Shown here: piece by piece, positions 39,437 through 50,547 of the stretch | How the letters are laid out: every line of letters starts with the position of its first letter | How positions within the stretch are numbered: position 1 is the stretch's first letter | Source of the DNA: Planctomycetota bacterium | GTDB lineage: Bacteria; Planctomycetota; UBA1135 | DNA: 64,000 bases | Assembly: GCA_008501825.1 (NCBI GenBank) | Contig: QQUA01000013.1 | Coordinates: forward strand, 248,001-312,000 | Direction of reading: 5' to 3' | Translations under genes and position numbers: made by a program | Notes under the pieces: generated by a model | Told to the model about the DNA's origin: nothing | The model's database searches: none | What the model saw: the letters and a program-made list of their open reading frames with translations, nothing else

Positions 39437-40063
39437 TCAAAGTTGCCAGCGGACTTTGCCGTCCTGCCAATAAGCCCGGCCTTCAATCAAATGATCTAAA
39501 GCTTCGGGATAGATCCGCTTTTCCGCTTCGAACACCCGGGCAGCCAAATCGTCGGCAGATTCTCCCGGCCGAGTGGCCACCGCTTCTTGCACCACGATCG
39601 GACCTTCGTCATAAGCCTCGGTGGCGAAATGAACCGTGCAGCCGCTCAAGGGCACGCCGTCGGCTACGACGGCTTGGTGAACGCGCTCACCGTAATAACC
39701 GCGGCCGCCGTAGGCCGGCAGCAAAGCAGGATGGATATTGAGCACCTTGCCTTCCAAGGACGGAGGGATCGGAAGTAGTTGCAACCATCCAGCCATGATC
39801 ACGAAATCGGGGCGGGCTTCCAGGATGGCACCCAATAAACAGTGTTCCCGGCGTTCCCGATCCGGATGACTTTGCCGGCCGATCACTAAAGTCATCAAAC
39901 CCAAGTCTCGGGCTCGTTGCAAGGCTTTCGCTTCTTTGCGAGAAACGATGACCAAATCGATGCGGGCGTTCAAGCGGCCGGCTTGAATGTTTTGGGCCAA
40001 ATTCTCCAAGGTCCTGCCGCCGCCGGAAGCCAAGACCACCAGCCGGGCCGCCGCCGAACTCAC
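39437..40063 (-). CDS. purN: Phosphoribosylglycinamide formyltransferase PurN
   Basis: Transfers a formyl group from 10-formyl-tetrahydrofolate to GAR, the third step of purine synthesis. From the GTG at 40063 it is 208 residues, normal for PurN; this start overlaps the upstream kinase stop as GTGA, and the longer frame would run through the kinase. Motifs: LVVLASGGGRTLENL, the catalytic NIHPALLPAYGGRGYYG, and GCTVHFATEAYDEGPIV with the conserved histidine and aspartate. Coupling to a membrane Ser/Thr kinase is unusual. Confidence 0.92.
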   Translation of the reverse strand: MSSAAARLVVLASGGGRTLENLAQNIQAGRLNARIDLVIVSRKEAKALQRARDLGLMTLVIGRQSHPDRERREHCLLGAILEARPDFVIMAGWLQLLPIPPSLEGKVLNIHPALLPAYGGRGYYGERVHQAVVADGVPLSGCTVHFATEAYDEGPIVVQEAVATRPGESADDLAARVFEAEKRIYPEALDHLIEGRAYWQDGKVRWQL

Positions 40064-42642
40064 GGCTGCAAACCCCAATTGCCGCGGCCGTCCGAGCACC
40101 AAACTTGCAACAGTGAGAACTCGGTCAGGAAATTTTGTAGGCGAAGATAAGCGGAGTAGTCGTCGTTCTCCGCCAGGGAAGCGGCGAACTTGGCCAACTC
40201 GGAAATCGCCGCCCGATGCCGTTCCCACCATTCAGGAGGCTGCTCCCATTTCCGCGGCAACTTCTGCAGCCAAAGTTCCGCTTGTAAAGCAAAGGCTTCC
40301 GCTTGTGCCGCGGTCGGCAATTGATCCTTCCACGAATTGACCTCTTGGGCCAAACTCATTTCCGCCAACAAGAGATGAAGGGCACAAGCATCTTGATCGG
40401 CGACTTCAGGGGGAAGAGCGGCTCGCAAAAGACCATAAAAGCTTTCCGGTTGGTAATAGGTTTGCCAGGGATCGAGGCGCTGGGTGCGAGTACCTCGGAC
40501 TTGCACTTCTACCAGCAAGCCCTCCCGCTGCATTTCCAAAATGTCGGCACGTTTGCCGGTCACCGGCTCCACGAAGCTGACTTCCTGGTCTCCGTTGAGA
40601 TGTTCCCGCAAAGCAAGACCGGCGCGAGCCGCCGCTTCGAACAGGACTTGTTCTCGAGCCGCGGCTTCCGCTAAGGCCGGGTGGCTGATGGTGGCCACTG
40701 CGTCGGCGTAATGTTCTCCGGCCTTGGCCGGATTCATCCGACTGAGTGAACGCTCCACCGGGCCCCGCAGGCCGGCCAGGAATTCCTGTTGTGCCGCCCG
40801 GTAAGCCGCCAGGCGAGCTTCCGCTTCGGCGTTTTCTCCCGCCCCCTTCAAGCTTTCATAACGCGCTTGCCAGGCTTCGGGCACCGGATGCTCGGCGTCT
40901 TCCAACAAAGCGGCGAATTGTTGTCTTTGTTGCAATGCCTCAGCCCAATTTTGTTGGCCCAAGGCTTGTTGATGGGCGTCTTCTATCGCTTTGAATCGAA
41001 GATCGGCGGCGCTTTCCACTTGTTGCCGCAAGCCCTCGGCTTGGGCGGCATTCACCCCTTCAGGAACCGGCTGCAAGGCGGCCATGGCGGCGACCAAACG
41101 CCCTTGATTCAAGAAAGCTTGCACCGGATCGCGATACTGCAACCAAGCTCGCGAAGCCGCTTGTTCCGCCTGTTCCGCCGCTTGAACTTCGGCGGCGATT
41201 TCATCTTGTATGGCCTGGATAGTTTGTTCAGCCTGCTGATCCCAATCGGAAAAAGGGAACTCGATTCGGAAGGCTTGCAAGGCTTCCAAGCGAGCCTGGC
41301 GTTCGACCGTGTTGTTGGCCTTGGTAAACGCCAATTCCGCTTCCAGGCGGTCTCGCTCCGCTTTTGCCTTCTCGGCGTCAGGATCTCGCACCATGACTTC
41401 CCTGACTTCCGGTTCCGGCTTCGGTTCCGGTTTGGGAGCCAAGAACTGTTGATATCCCAGCCAGGAAAGAACCGCCAACAGCAAAATCGCGACTACCGCC
41501 ACGCGCCGGCGGGTGGGGGAACCTTGGCTCAATAAAGCATCGATTTCTTCGACGACGAAGGAAGCGTGTTCCGGCCGGGCGTCGGGATCTTTGGCCAACA
41601 ATTTGGCCACGATTTCCTCGACTTCTTTCGGCGCGGCAATGTCTGCATCTTTCAAGGTAGGCGCCGGCTGATCCCGGTGAGCGCGCAAAATATCGCGAAC
41701 GCTGGCTCCGCTAAATGGAGTGTTGCCGGTAAGCAAGCGATACAAAGTGCAACCGAGAGAATACAAATCGGCTCGGTGATCCACTTCGCCGGAAATCGCT
41801 TCCGGAGCCATGAAGTGGGGAGTGCCGCCGGCGGCTTCCTTGTCGATCATGCCGCGGGTGGAAGCCAAGCCCAAGTCCGCCAACTTGACGTGACCGGTGG
41901 CGGTCACCATCAAGTTCTCCGGTTTCACGTCCCGGTGCAGGATGTGATGCTCGTCGGCATAGGCCAAGGCCAAGGCGCAATCTCGAACCGCTTCCAAGGC
42001 TTCCCGCCACGGCAGGGGACCCCCTTCTTTCAAACGGTCTTCCAAGGTTCCTTCCGGAACCAACTCCATGGAATAGAAGTTGAGTCCATCCACTTCGTCC
42101 ACGTCGTGGACTTGAACCAAGTTGGGATGGCTGAATTGGCCGGCGGCTTGAGCCTCCCGTTTAAAGGAAGCCACCGCCAGGGGATCTTGAGCCGCTTTTG
42201 GATTCAAAACTTTGAGGGCGACTTCCCGATCCAGCGAAATTTGCAGCGCCCGATAAACCACGCCGACGGCGCCGGAACCGATGCGACCCAAAACCCGATA
42301 GCCCCTGAATTCGCGTCCGACCAAAGGATCGGAAGTGGGGGCTTTGCCCTCGGCGGTCAGGCGTCCCTTGTGGCCTTCCACTTGAAACTGCACTGCCTTG
42401 CCCATCGGCAGCCGGACCTTGCGAAAGATCCGATCGCCCGAAGCGAATTGCATTTCGCCCCAGCCTTCCAACCGGACCCGGCCTTCCAGGTCGGGCGGAT
42501 CGACGGTCAGGCCGTGGCCACTTTCCGGCGGCTTTTGCACCCGGTCCAAAACGCCGTTGGCCCAAAGCAAATGCAAGGCCCCCCCACGCAGGGGAAAGGC
42601 ACCCTCCCCCTCCGAACTCTGCCAGCGGATCCGATAGCTCAC
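40060..42642 (-). CDS. Membrane Ser/Thr protein kinase with long Q/A-rich extracellular region
   Basis: 860 residues from the GTG at 42642. An unassigned beta-rich N-terminal region (1-110) precedes the kinase (about 112-365): GRIGSGAVGVVYRA, VALKVLNPKA, HRDVKPENLMV, and DLG (ADLGLAS) instead of DFG, then GTPHFMAPEA. A membrane segment lies at about 382-402, followed by a proline/glutamate hinge and a long helical, glutamine- and alanine-rich outer region (coiled-coil-like) to about 700. All catalytic residues are present, so it should be active. Its stop overlaps the purN start as GTGA. The ligand and targets are unknown. Confidence 0.87.
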   Translation of the reverse strand: MSYRIRWQSSEGEGAFPLRGGALHLLWANGVLDRVQKPPESGHGLTVDPPDLEGRVRLEGWGEMQFASGDRIFRKVRLPMGKAVQFQVEGHKGRLTAEGKAPTSDPLVGREFRGYRVLGRIGSGAVGVVYRALQISLDREVALKVLNPKAAQDPLAVASFKREAQAAGQFSHPNLVQVHDVDEVDGLNFYSMELVPEGTLEDRLKEGGPLPWREALEAVRDCALALAYADEHHILHRDVKPENLMVTATGHVKLADLGLASTRGMIDKEAAGGTPHFMAPEAISGEVDHRADLYSLGCTLYRLLTGNTPFSGASVRDILRAHRDQPAPTLKDADIAAPKEVEEIVAKLLAKDPDARPEHASFVVEEIDALLSQGSPTRRRVAVVAILLLAVLSWLGYQQFLAPKPEPKPEPEVREVMVRDPDAEKAKAERDRLEAELAFTKANNTVERQARLEALQAFRIEFPFSDWDQQAEQTIQAIQDEIAAEVQAAEQAEQAASRAWLQYRDPVQAFLNQGRLVAAMAALQPVPEGVNAAQAEGLRQQVESAADLRFKAIEDAHQQALGQQNWAEALQQRQQFAALLEDAEHPVPEAWQARYESLKGAGENAEAEARLAAYRAAQQEFLAGLRGPVERSLSRMNPAKAGEHYADAVATISHPALAEAAAREQVLFEAAARAGLALREHLNGDQEVSFVEPVTGKRADILEMQREGLLVEVQVRGTRTQRLDPWQTYYQPESFYGLLRAALPPEVADQDACALHLLLAEMSLAQEVNSWKDQLPTAAQAEAFALQAELWLQKLPRKWEQPPEWWERHRAAISELAKFAASLAENDDYSAYLRLQNFLTEFSLLQVWCSDGRGNWGLQP

Positions 42643-42655
42643 CCTTTCGATTCCT

Positions 42656-43342
42656 TCAATTCTGGGGCGGGAACAGTGCTCGCCCGATGCGTACAAGGGT
42701 AGCCCCTTCTTCCACCGCCCACTCGAAGTCCTCGGTCATGCCCATGGAAATTTCCGGGTCCGGCGGCAGCAGGCTTTGGCTGACCAGGGTCTCGGCCAAG
42801 CGATTCAGGGTGGCGAAGTGCTGTCTCAAGGTTTTCTCGGAAGCCCGGTGGGGGCCCAAAGTCATGAGCCCGGCCACCTTTAGTTGGGGCAGGGCGGCCA
42901 GTTGCTCAATCAAAGGCCGGACTTGGTCGGCCGGACAGCCGTGGCGACCGTCCTCCGGCTGCAAGTTGACCTGAATCAGACAGGGAAAATCCTGCCTTCC
43001 CTGTTCCTCCAGCACTCGGGCCAGGCGCTTTCCCAAGCGCAGCTCGGAAAGACTTTGCAAGCAGGCGGCCACCTCCAAAGCCCGGCGGATCTTGTTGGAT
43101 TGCAACGGGCCAATCACGTGCCAGCAGGCTTCAGGCAGGACTTTCTGGTGCTCCTCCAGCGCCTGGATGCGATTGTGGCCGAAATCGCGGAGACCGGCGT
43201 CCCAGGCCGCCTGCAAGCCTTCCGGGGTGGCGGTTTTGGCTACCCCGAGCAATCGGACCCTTTGCGGCCGGCGGCCCGCCCGCAAGGCGGCCTGCTGAAC
43301 CCTGTGCTGCAACTCCTGGAGGCGTATGGCGACGTCGGCCAT
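42656..43342 (-). CDS. YggS/PROSC-family PLP homeostasis protein
   Basis: A 228-residue PLP-binding protein that keeps free pyridoxal phosphate low. Features: LLGVAKTATPEGLQAA with the PLP lysine, DFGHNRIQALEEH, WHVIGPLQSNKIR, LIQVNLQPEDGRHGC, GLMTLGP, and SMGMTEDFEWAVEEGATLVRIG (shortened to its key parts, SMGM and GATLVRIGRALF). I chose the ATG at 43342 (MADVAIRLQEL); ATG at 43369 is possible. It is 14 bases upstream of the kinase start and divergent from ald. Confidence 0.9.
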   Translation of the reverse strand: MADVAIRLQELQHRVQQAALRAGRRPQRVRLLGVAKTATPEGLQAAWDAGLRDFGHNRIQALEEHQKVLPEACWHVIGPLQSNKIRRALEVAACLQSLSELRLGKRLARVLEEQGRQDFPCLIQVNLQPEDGRHGCPADQVRPLIEQLAALPQLKVAGLMTLGPHRASEKTLRQHFATLNRLAETLVSQSLLPPDPEISMGMTEDFEWAVEEGATLVRIGRALFPPQN

Positions 43343-43436
43343 GAGGTGGAGGAGGATATCCCAAGCCATGGACCTGCGGGAAGTTCGCCGCGACCCTAAA
43401 ATTTCCGACCCCATTGGAGATGGAGGCCCCAGCAGC

Positions 43437-44555
43437 ATGATTCTCGGAGTTCCCAAGGAAATCAAGGTTCAGGAATACCGCGTCGCGCTTACCCCCGCCG
43501 GCGTTCGTTCCTGCCGCGCCAAGGGTCACACGGTATTGGTGCAGAGCCAAGCCGGAGTCGGCAGCGGCTTCGAAGATGAAGCCTATGTAGCCGCCGGTGC
43601 CCAAATCATTCCTGAAGCGGAACGGATTTGGGGCGAGGCGGAAATGATTTTGAAGGTGAAAGAGCCGCAAGCGGTGGAGCAGGCCATGGCCCGACGCGGG
43701 CAAACCGTGTTCACCTACTTCCACTTCGCCGCCGACCAGAAACTCACCGAAAACATGCTGGCTTCCGGGGCCCATTGTTTCGCTTATGAAACTTTGGTTT
43801 CCGACGGCGCTTTGCCGCTTTTGACCCCGATGAGCGAAGTCGCCGGACGCATGGCGGTTCAAGAGGGAGCCAAATACTTGGAGCGGCCCTTTGGAGGACG
43901 CGGGGTGTTGCTGGCCGGCTTACCCGGAGTGGAGCCGGGGCACGTCCTCATCCTGGGTGGCGGCGTAGTCGGAACCAACGCCGCTTGGATCGCCGCCGGC
44001 ATGGGCGCCCAAGTCACCATCTTGGACATCAATCTGGACCGGTTGCGCTATTTGGAAGAAATCATGCCGGCCAACGTGACCACGGTGTATTCGGACAAAG
44101 ACGCTCTGCTGGAACGATTGCCCCACACCGATCTGTTGATTGGCGCAGTGTTGGTCACCGGCGCCCGAGCCCCTCGTTTGGTCACTCGGGAAGATTTGAA
44201 AATCATGCCGGCCCGCTCGGTCATCGTCGACGTAGCGGTGGATCAAGGCGGTTGCGTGGAAACCTGCCGTCCCACCACCCACGAAGATCCGACTTTCGAC
44301 GTCGAAGGAGTGGTGCACTACTGCGTCGCCAACATGCCCGGCGCCGTGGCCAGGACTTCCACTTACGGCTTGACCAATGCCACCATGCCTTACGTGTTGC
44401 GGTTGGCGAAAATGGGGCCGAAGGAAGCGGTTTTGGGCGATGCCGAATTGGCCACCGCGGCCAATACCCTCGCCGGTGAATTGACTCATCCGGGCGTAGC
44501 GGAGGCCTTTGCTCTGCAATCGCGACCGGCTCTGGAAGTCGCTTCCGCGTTGTAA
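43437..44555 (+). CDS. ald: Alanine dehydrogenase
   Basis: Converts L-alanine to pyruvate and ammonia with NAD+. The 372-residue protein starts at ATG 43437 (MILGVPKEIKVQEYRVAL), preceded by GGAGATGGAGG. Conserved parts: LTPAGVRSCRAKGHTVLVQ, KVKEPQ, TYFHFAADQKLT, PMSEVAGRMAVQEGAKYLE, NAD-binding ILGGGVVGTNAAWIAAGMG, and AVDQGGCVETCRPTTH. Full length. The first gene of a plus-strand run ald, uppP, gmd, rmd with short gaps. Confidence 0.95.
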   Translation: MILGVPKEIKVQEYRVALTPAGVRSCRAKGHTVLVQSQAGVGSGFEDEAYVAAGAQIIPEAERIWGEAEMILKVKEPQAVEQAMARRGQTVFTYFHFAADQKLTENMLASGAHCFAYETLVSDGALPLLTPMSEVAGRMAVQEGAKYLERPFGGRGVLLAGLPGVEPGHVLILGGGVVGTNAAWIAAGMGAQVTILDINLDRLRYLEEIMPANVTTVYSDKDALLERLPHTDLLIGAVLVTGARAPRLVTREDLKIMPARSVIVDVAVDQGGCVETCRPTTHEDPTFDVEGVVHYCVANMPGAVARTSTYGLTNATMPYVLRLAKMGPKEAVLGDAELATAANTLAGELTHPGVAEAFALQSRPALEVASAL

Positions 44556-44567
44556 ACCGGTTCGCCG

Positions 44568-46407
<1,840 letters not shown>

Positions 46408-46435
46408 CCGCCTTCGCCGAATAATTCAAAACAAC

Positions 46436-47422
46436 ATGTCCGCCCTCTCCCCAGGCTCCATTTTCGTCACCGGTGCAAGCGGTTTCGTCGGCCACTGGTT
46501 ACTTGAGTTTCTACGCAAGCAAGGACGGCCAGTAATTCGTCTGGGTTTGGAAGCCGGCCCCGCTTCAGAACTGGGTAAAACTTGGCTGCCGTTGGATCTT
46601 GCCCAAGCGGCCATGGTCGATCCCGGGGCGCCGGTCTTGGATTTGGATTCTCTTCCGGCTCCGGCCGGATTGATTCATTTGGCGGCTCTTTCTTTTCCCC
46701 CTGCGTGCGAAGCCGATCCGCCCCTGGCCCGAGCGGTCAACGTATTCGGCCCGGCCCGGCTTTACCAGCAGCTATTGCAAACTTGGCCTGAACTTCCGAT
46801 CCTGCACGTTTCCTCCGGTCACGTTTATCAGCCGAGTCCGGACCTGTTGTCCGAAGACCAAACTTTGGAACCGGTCAACGTCTACGGCGCCACCAAGTTG
46901 CAGGGAGAAGCGGTAGCTTTGGGCTTGCGTGACCAAGGCGCCCGAATTTCCGTGGTTCGGCCTTTCAATCACACCGGAGCCGGCCAATCGGCTCAATTCG
47001 CTTTGCCGTCCTTTGCCCTCCGCATGGCCAAGTTGGAACAGGAAGGCGGCGGAAGCTTATCGGTCGGCCGGCTGGACTCGGTCCGCGATTTCCTCCACGT
47101 CCGGCAGGTGGTCGAAGCCTATGGGCAGCTCCTTCCCCAGGCCGGGGAAGAAGACATTGTCAATCTATGCTCCGGACAAGGCCAAGTCATCGCTGAGCTG
47201 TTGGAAGGGTTGCGTCAAAGGGCGCAGGTTCCGGTCGAAATCGAAACCGATCCGGCCCGCATGCGCGGTTCTCAAGATCCCAGCGTGTTGGTGGGGGACC
47301 CCAGTCGACTTCATGGTCTATTGGGAACTCAGCCGACCTTGGACGTGGAAGCCTTGCTGGACGAACTCATAGATGACGCCCGCTCCCGGGTGGCCCAAGG
47401 AGAAAGCCTGCAACAGGCTTAA
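46436..47422 (+). CDS. rmd: GDP-4-keto-6-deoxy-D-mannose reductase (RMD-like)
   Basis: An SDR-family sugar nucleotide enzyme with FVTGASGFVGHWLLEFLR, LIHLAALSFPP, ILHVSSGHVYQ, VYGATKLQGEAVAL (YxxxK) and FNHTGAGQSAQF. The FNHTGxGQ motif and gene order after gmd favour the reductase that makes GDP-D-rhamnose. At 328 residues it is full length. An alternative is a GDP-6-deoxy-talose-type reductase. The pair gmd-rmd gives a complete two-step route to GDP-deoxyhexose. Confidence 0.85.
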   Translation: MSALSPGSIFVTGASGFVGHWLLEFLRKQGRPVIRLGLEAGPASELGKTWLPLDLAQAAMVDPGAPVLDLDSLPAPAGLIHLAALSFPPACEADPPLARAVNVFGPARLYQQLLQTWPELPILHVSSGHVYQPSPDLLSEDQTLEPVNVYGATKLQGEAVALGLRDQGARISVVRPFNHTGAGQSAQFALPSFALRMAKLEQEGGGSLSVGRLDSVRDFLHVRQVVEAYGQLLPQAGEEDIVNLCSGQGQVIAELLEGLRQRAQVPVEIETDPARMRGSQDPSVLVGDPSRLHGLLGTQPTLDVEALLDELIDDARSRVAQGESLQQA

Positions 47423-47460
47423 AAGCTGCTTCGATCCGGGAATGATTTTCGGTCTTTGAA

Positions 47461-48522
47461 TCAGCGCTTCACCAAGGCCCGAAGCTCCAAAGACCGGGAG
47501 TGCATGGTTCCCCCAACTTGGATTTGGAAAACCAATCGGTCTCTGTATTGGCCCGGTTTAGTTTCTGGGCGACACCTCACTTCAAAAATAGCTTTCCGAG
47601 AGTCTTTTTCCCGGGGTTGCACTTGGAATGGACCTTTGGCTTCCACCTGATAGGTAATTGAACCTAGGGTAAGGACCGGATCATGACTCAGGATCGTCAC
47701 GGTTTTCAGTTGTTCCACTCCTAGGAATCGAAGTTCTCGGCTTGGAAAGATCTCCAAATCTTCAACAAACTCGGCTTGATAAGGAAGCTGAATTGAAGGT
47801 CCTGCATCGGTCTTCAAGCTCACAGTTCCTTGATAGCGCCCGGGATCCTGCTGTGGAAGCAAGCTTAACCGAAGCTTTTTTCGATGAGAAGGCTCCTGCG
47901 GCCGCCAATCCGCTTTCGATAGGGGAAACGAAAGATCGGCGGGAAGGATTTGAAAAGCCTCAGCCCCTTCGATTTCAAAATCCAGGGTCCGCTCGGAAGC
48001 CTGCTCTGCTGTCCAGGGTAGACGAAGGTTTTGCCACGGGTTTTCCTCGGGCGATTGAATTCGAAAAAAAGATTTTAGATGCCCTTTCACCTTCAATTCC
48101 CAAGTAACGCACTCGGCTTCCGAAGTTCCCATCGCCACTTTGACCAGGGAACGCCGAAGAAGACCGCTTTCATGGATATCCCAGTGAACCCTGGCAGTTA
48201 GTTTTCCCTGAGCCGGCCCAAATCTTGCTTCTCCTAGGAGCCAGGGTTCACCTTCCAGCCAAACAGCAAATTGACTGCAGCCGCAAAGTTGTTCCGCCTT
48301 TTGCAGAATCCAAGGGCTGGTAGAAGCTGGAAGCGAAAAGGAATATTCCAAGGACTGAACGGTTCCACTCCACGCCTCTCCGATCTCCAGAAGGGTCGTT
48401 TCGAATTGGGGCTCCTCCGCCGCCTCGACTTCTCCGCCACACGATCCACCGTGTAATCCGACTAAGGCGAATAGAAGCAAAGAAAATTTGGTCACGAATT
48501 CTGAGTTAGCGTTGAGAAACAT
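47461..48522 (-). CDS. Secreted DUF1573-like protein
   Basis: A 353-residue protein from the ATG at 48522 with a hydrophobic segment (FSLLLFALVGLHGGSCGG) that is a signal peptide or membrane anchor. The first domain resembles DUF1573-type immunoglobulin-like domains, with LCGCSQFAVWLEGEPWLLG carrying a cysteine pair. Later beta-rich domains (about 150-350) repeat the sandwich pattern. Codons are AT-richer than neighbours. Downstream of a hairpin that ends the previous gene. Role unknown. Confidence 0.65.
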   Translation of the reverse strand: MFLNANSEFVTKFSLLLFALVGLHGGSCGGEVEAAEEPQFETTLLEIGEAWSGTVQSLEYSFSLPASTSPWILQKAEQLCGCSQFAVWLEGEPWLLGEARFGPAQGKLTARVHWDIHESGLLRRSLVKVAMGTSEAECVTWELKVKGHLKSFFRIQSPEENPWQNLRLPWTAEQASERTLDFEIEGAEAFQILPADLSFPLSKADWRPQEPSHRKKLRLSLLPQQDPGRYQGTVSLKTDAGPSIQLPYQAEFVEDLEIFPSRELRFLGVEQLKTVTILSHDPVLTLGSITYQVEAKGPFQVQPREKDSRKAIFEVRCRPETKPGQYRDRLVFQIQVGGTMHSRSLELRALVKR

Positions 48523-48553
48523 GGGCGCTAATTTTTGGCCAAATTTGGGACAA

Positions 48554-48586
48554 AGCAGCGTGCTTCCTGGATTCAAGCACGCTGCT
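48554..48586 (-). terminator. 12 bp hairpin between two exoprotein genes
   Basis: A perfect 12 bp stem, 48554-48565 with 48575-48586, and a 9-base loop, between the stop of the gene at 48617 and the start at 48522. On the minus strand a short TTTG follows. Likely terminator of the upstream gene. Confidence 0.65.
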
Positions 48587-48616
48587 CTTTCCCCCGTTTG
48601 CCTGGAATTCCCTAGA

Positions 48617-49354
48617 TCAGGGCTGGAACCAATACCAAAGGAAGCCAGCGCTATCTCGGGCGCAATGAAGGACACCACTTTGGTTGTCAGGACCCTGATC
48701 CAATTCGCCACTGTAGGCAAAATACCCGTCCTGCTCGGCGATCACGCCACCAAAACCGGAACCCACTCGCGGGTGGGTGATCTGCTCGGGGTTTTGTTCA
48801 ATCCCGAGAGAATAGGGCGTCACGGTCCACCGAGTTTCCAAGGGTTGATTCAAAGGCCCTTGCTGGCCATCGGGATATGGAATTTTGCTGTAACTAAGCA
48901 TTCCAGTGGCCGACTCCGGCGGCACCCCAGCCACCCGGGATGCACACAGGAAGGCACTTTCTCCGGTGGTTTCGTCAATCCGTAGCAACAGTCGATCATC
49001 CCCAGGCAAAGGAACCATCTGACCTGGGGGCAGCGGCTGCCATTGAGACATCAAGCTTTGCAATTCGGCTGGGTCGGCAATCAGTAAGTCATCGGAAAGT
49101 AACTTGTTGGTGAATATTGGCGATCCTTGGGCATCTTGGTATGGAGGGACCCGCTCCCAACGTTCCACCGAAAACCATTCCAAAGGCAACCGAATCTGAT
49201 CGGCCTGGAACTGGAACAGCAGTTCGACGCTAGTTTGCGTTGAGGAGTAAGATTTAGCTTGGATTGAAGGCCGGGATCGGATGGTTTCCGTAAACGCAAA
49301 AGCAGAAAACGCTAACACCAATCCGCCTGCCAGAAACAGGGGGGTACGAGCCAT
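48617..49354 (-). CDS. Orphan membrane-anchored or secreted protein
   Basis: A 245-residue protein from the ATG at 49354 (MARTPLFLAGGLVLAFSAFAF), which gives a clear signal or anchor segment; the longer frame would add an unconvincing leader. The rest is soluble and beta-rich, with no family that I recognise. The end (GVLHCARDSAGFLWYWFQP) is aromatic. It is followed by a strong hairpin. It sits between two other orphan exoproteins on the same strand. Confidence 0.55.
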   Translation of the reverse strand: MARTPLFLAGGLVLAFSAFAFTETIRSRPSIQAKSYSSTQTSVELLFQFQADQIRLPLEWFSVERWERVPPYQDAQGSPIFTNKLLSDDLLIADPAELQSLMSQWQPLPPGQMVPLPGDDRLLLRIDETTGESAFLCASRVAGVPPESATGMLSYSKIPYPDGQQGPLNQPLETRWTVTPYSLGIEQNPEQITHPRVGSGFGGVIAEQDGYFAYSGELDQGPDNQSGVLHCARDSAGFLWYWFQP

Positions 49355-49421
49355 GGTTTCGAGTCGTTTTTCGTTCTGTCGAGTGAAAGGAGCTACGGGA
49401 TCCACACGGATCCGGAAAGAA

Positions 49422-49892
49422 TCAAGGAACACATTTGCAGGAAACCCAAGGAGCGCCTCCTGACCCTCCCTCGGCAACGTGGCCGACCTGACATTGACAT
49501 CCCTCCTGAGCACAGGGAGATGCCGTGTTCCCATTACAATTTCCCCAAGTCGGCTCAATGGTGCCACCGACTGGAGGCTGACGCCAAATCACCGCCGTAG
49601 GGCAGGTGTAAATGGCTTGACCGCTCTTAGTTTGGCAAATATTCAAACACCCCATGACTTTCTCGTCTGGTGGCAGTTCGGAAATTACGACGCCACCACA
49701 GGAGTTTTCCGGACAACGGTCCTTGCACTTCACATCTTCAGGATTCATGCTTCTTGCGGAAAAGATGCACCCCGTCATGGCCAGGCAAGGTGAGCCAGTT
49801 CCATCTTGGAACTCTGGCAAAGGGCCTTCAAAGCCCAAAGGAAGAAAGAGGAGTCCGGAGAGAAAAAGGGTACGAAAGTTGTAATTTTTCAT
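49422..49892 (-). CDS. Small cysteine-rich secreted protein, orphan
   Basis: 156 residues from the ATG at 49892, which has a strong ribosome site (AGGAGG 5 bases before). A signal peptide (about 1-24, LFLSGLLFLPLGFEG) is followed by a mature part with 14 cysteines in pairs and triplets (VKCKDRC, GCLNIC, EGCQCQV, SCKC). The even number suggests disulfide bonds in an exported protein. I recognise no family. AT-richer and different in style from housekeeping neighbours. No partner is obvious. Confidence 0.65.
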   Translation of the reverse strand: MKNYNFRTLFLSGLLFLPLGFEGPLPEFQDGTGSPCLAMTGCIFSARSMNPEDVKCKDRCPENSCGGVVISELPPDEKVMGCLNICQTKSGQAIYTCPTAVIWRQPPVGGTIEPTWGNCNGNTASPCAQEGCQCQVGHVAEGGSGGAPWVSCKCVP

Positions 49893-50547
49893 GAAACCTC
49901 CTACTGGAGCACAACGTTTCCAAAACAGATGCCCGCCACGAAAATTCCTTTGCCAGAAACCAAAGGCCTTCAAAATTGGATCTCTTCATTGGCGGCAAGA
50001 GCCTAGTGCGGCTCCCCATGCATTCGGTCTACCATACTTCATCGGTCAGTTTACAAGATATTTTCACTAATTCTCAATTTCCTCAAAGTTCCCGAATTGC
50101 GTGTTCCTATAAAAACTTCTTGTCAGGAAAGCGTAAACGGCGGCATTAAACCCTCTCATATGAACCCTAGAATGTCCGAAATCACTGACAAGAAGAGGGC
50201 TATTGACTCTCCCGAAGAGGGGCTATGCGATCCTCTCCAATCCGAGCCTTCAAAATTAGGCTCGGCAAACCCTCCATAGGCCCCCTGTTCTTCACAACGT
50301 CACCATTCATTCAAAAAATGCGCCTTTGGTTTCAACGAATACTGCCTTGCTCCTCCAAAGGATTGATTTTTTCGTCACTGGTTTATCCTCTTCGTCGGAC
50401 CATCTTTTCACTATGTAAGCCAAATCCAAGCGGTTCTCTTCCGTTCATCGGCTTCAGTCGATCTCAAAAAAAGCTCCCCTAAAACGAGCTCCTCTTCACA
50501 AGAAGGTGATAAGGAGTTTTTATTGAAAGCGATTCCGAAAAAAGAAT
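49893..50547. other. 655-base AT-rich region without a convincing gene
   Basis: Between the divergent starts of nothing: the cysteine-rich gene starts at 49892 on the minus strand and the amidase ends at 50548. Short frames here lack family features. One hairpin is seen, ccgagcc (50242-50248) with ggctcgg (50259-50265). It must hold the promoter of the cysteine-rich gene. A 12-base word, gccttcaaaatt, occurs at 49963 or so and 50246, probably chance. Confidence 0.45.

Noticed and set aside
49963-50257. Direct repeat gccttcaaaatt in the gene-free region
   Set aside because: Only two copies of 12 bases, in AT-rich DNA; chance is likely and there is no spacer regularity for a CRISPR or binding array.
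50097-50482. Short plus-strand frames in the gene-free region
   Set aside because: No ribosome site, no family features, overlapping each other.
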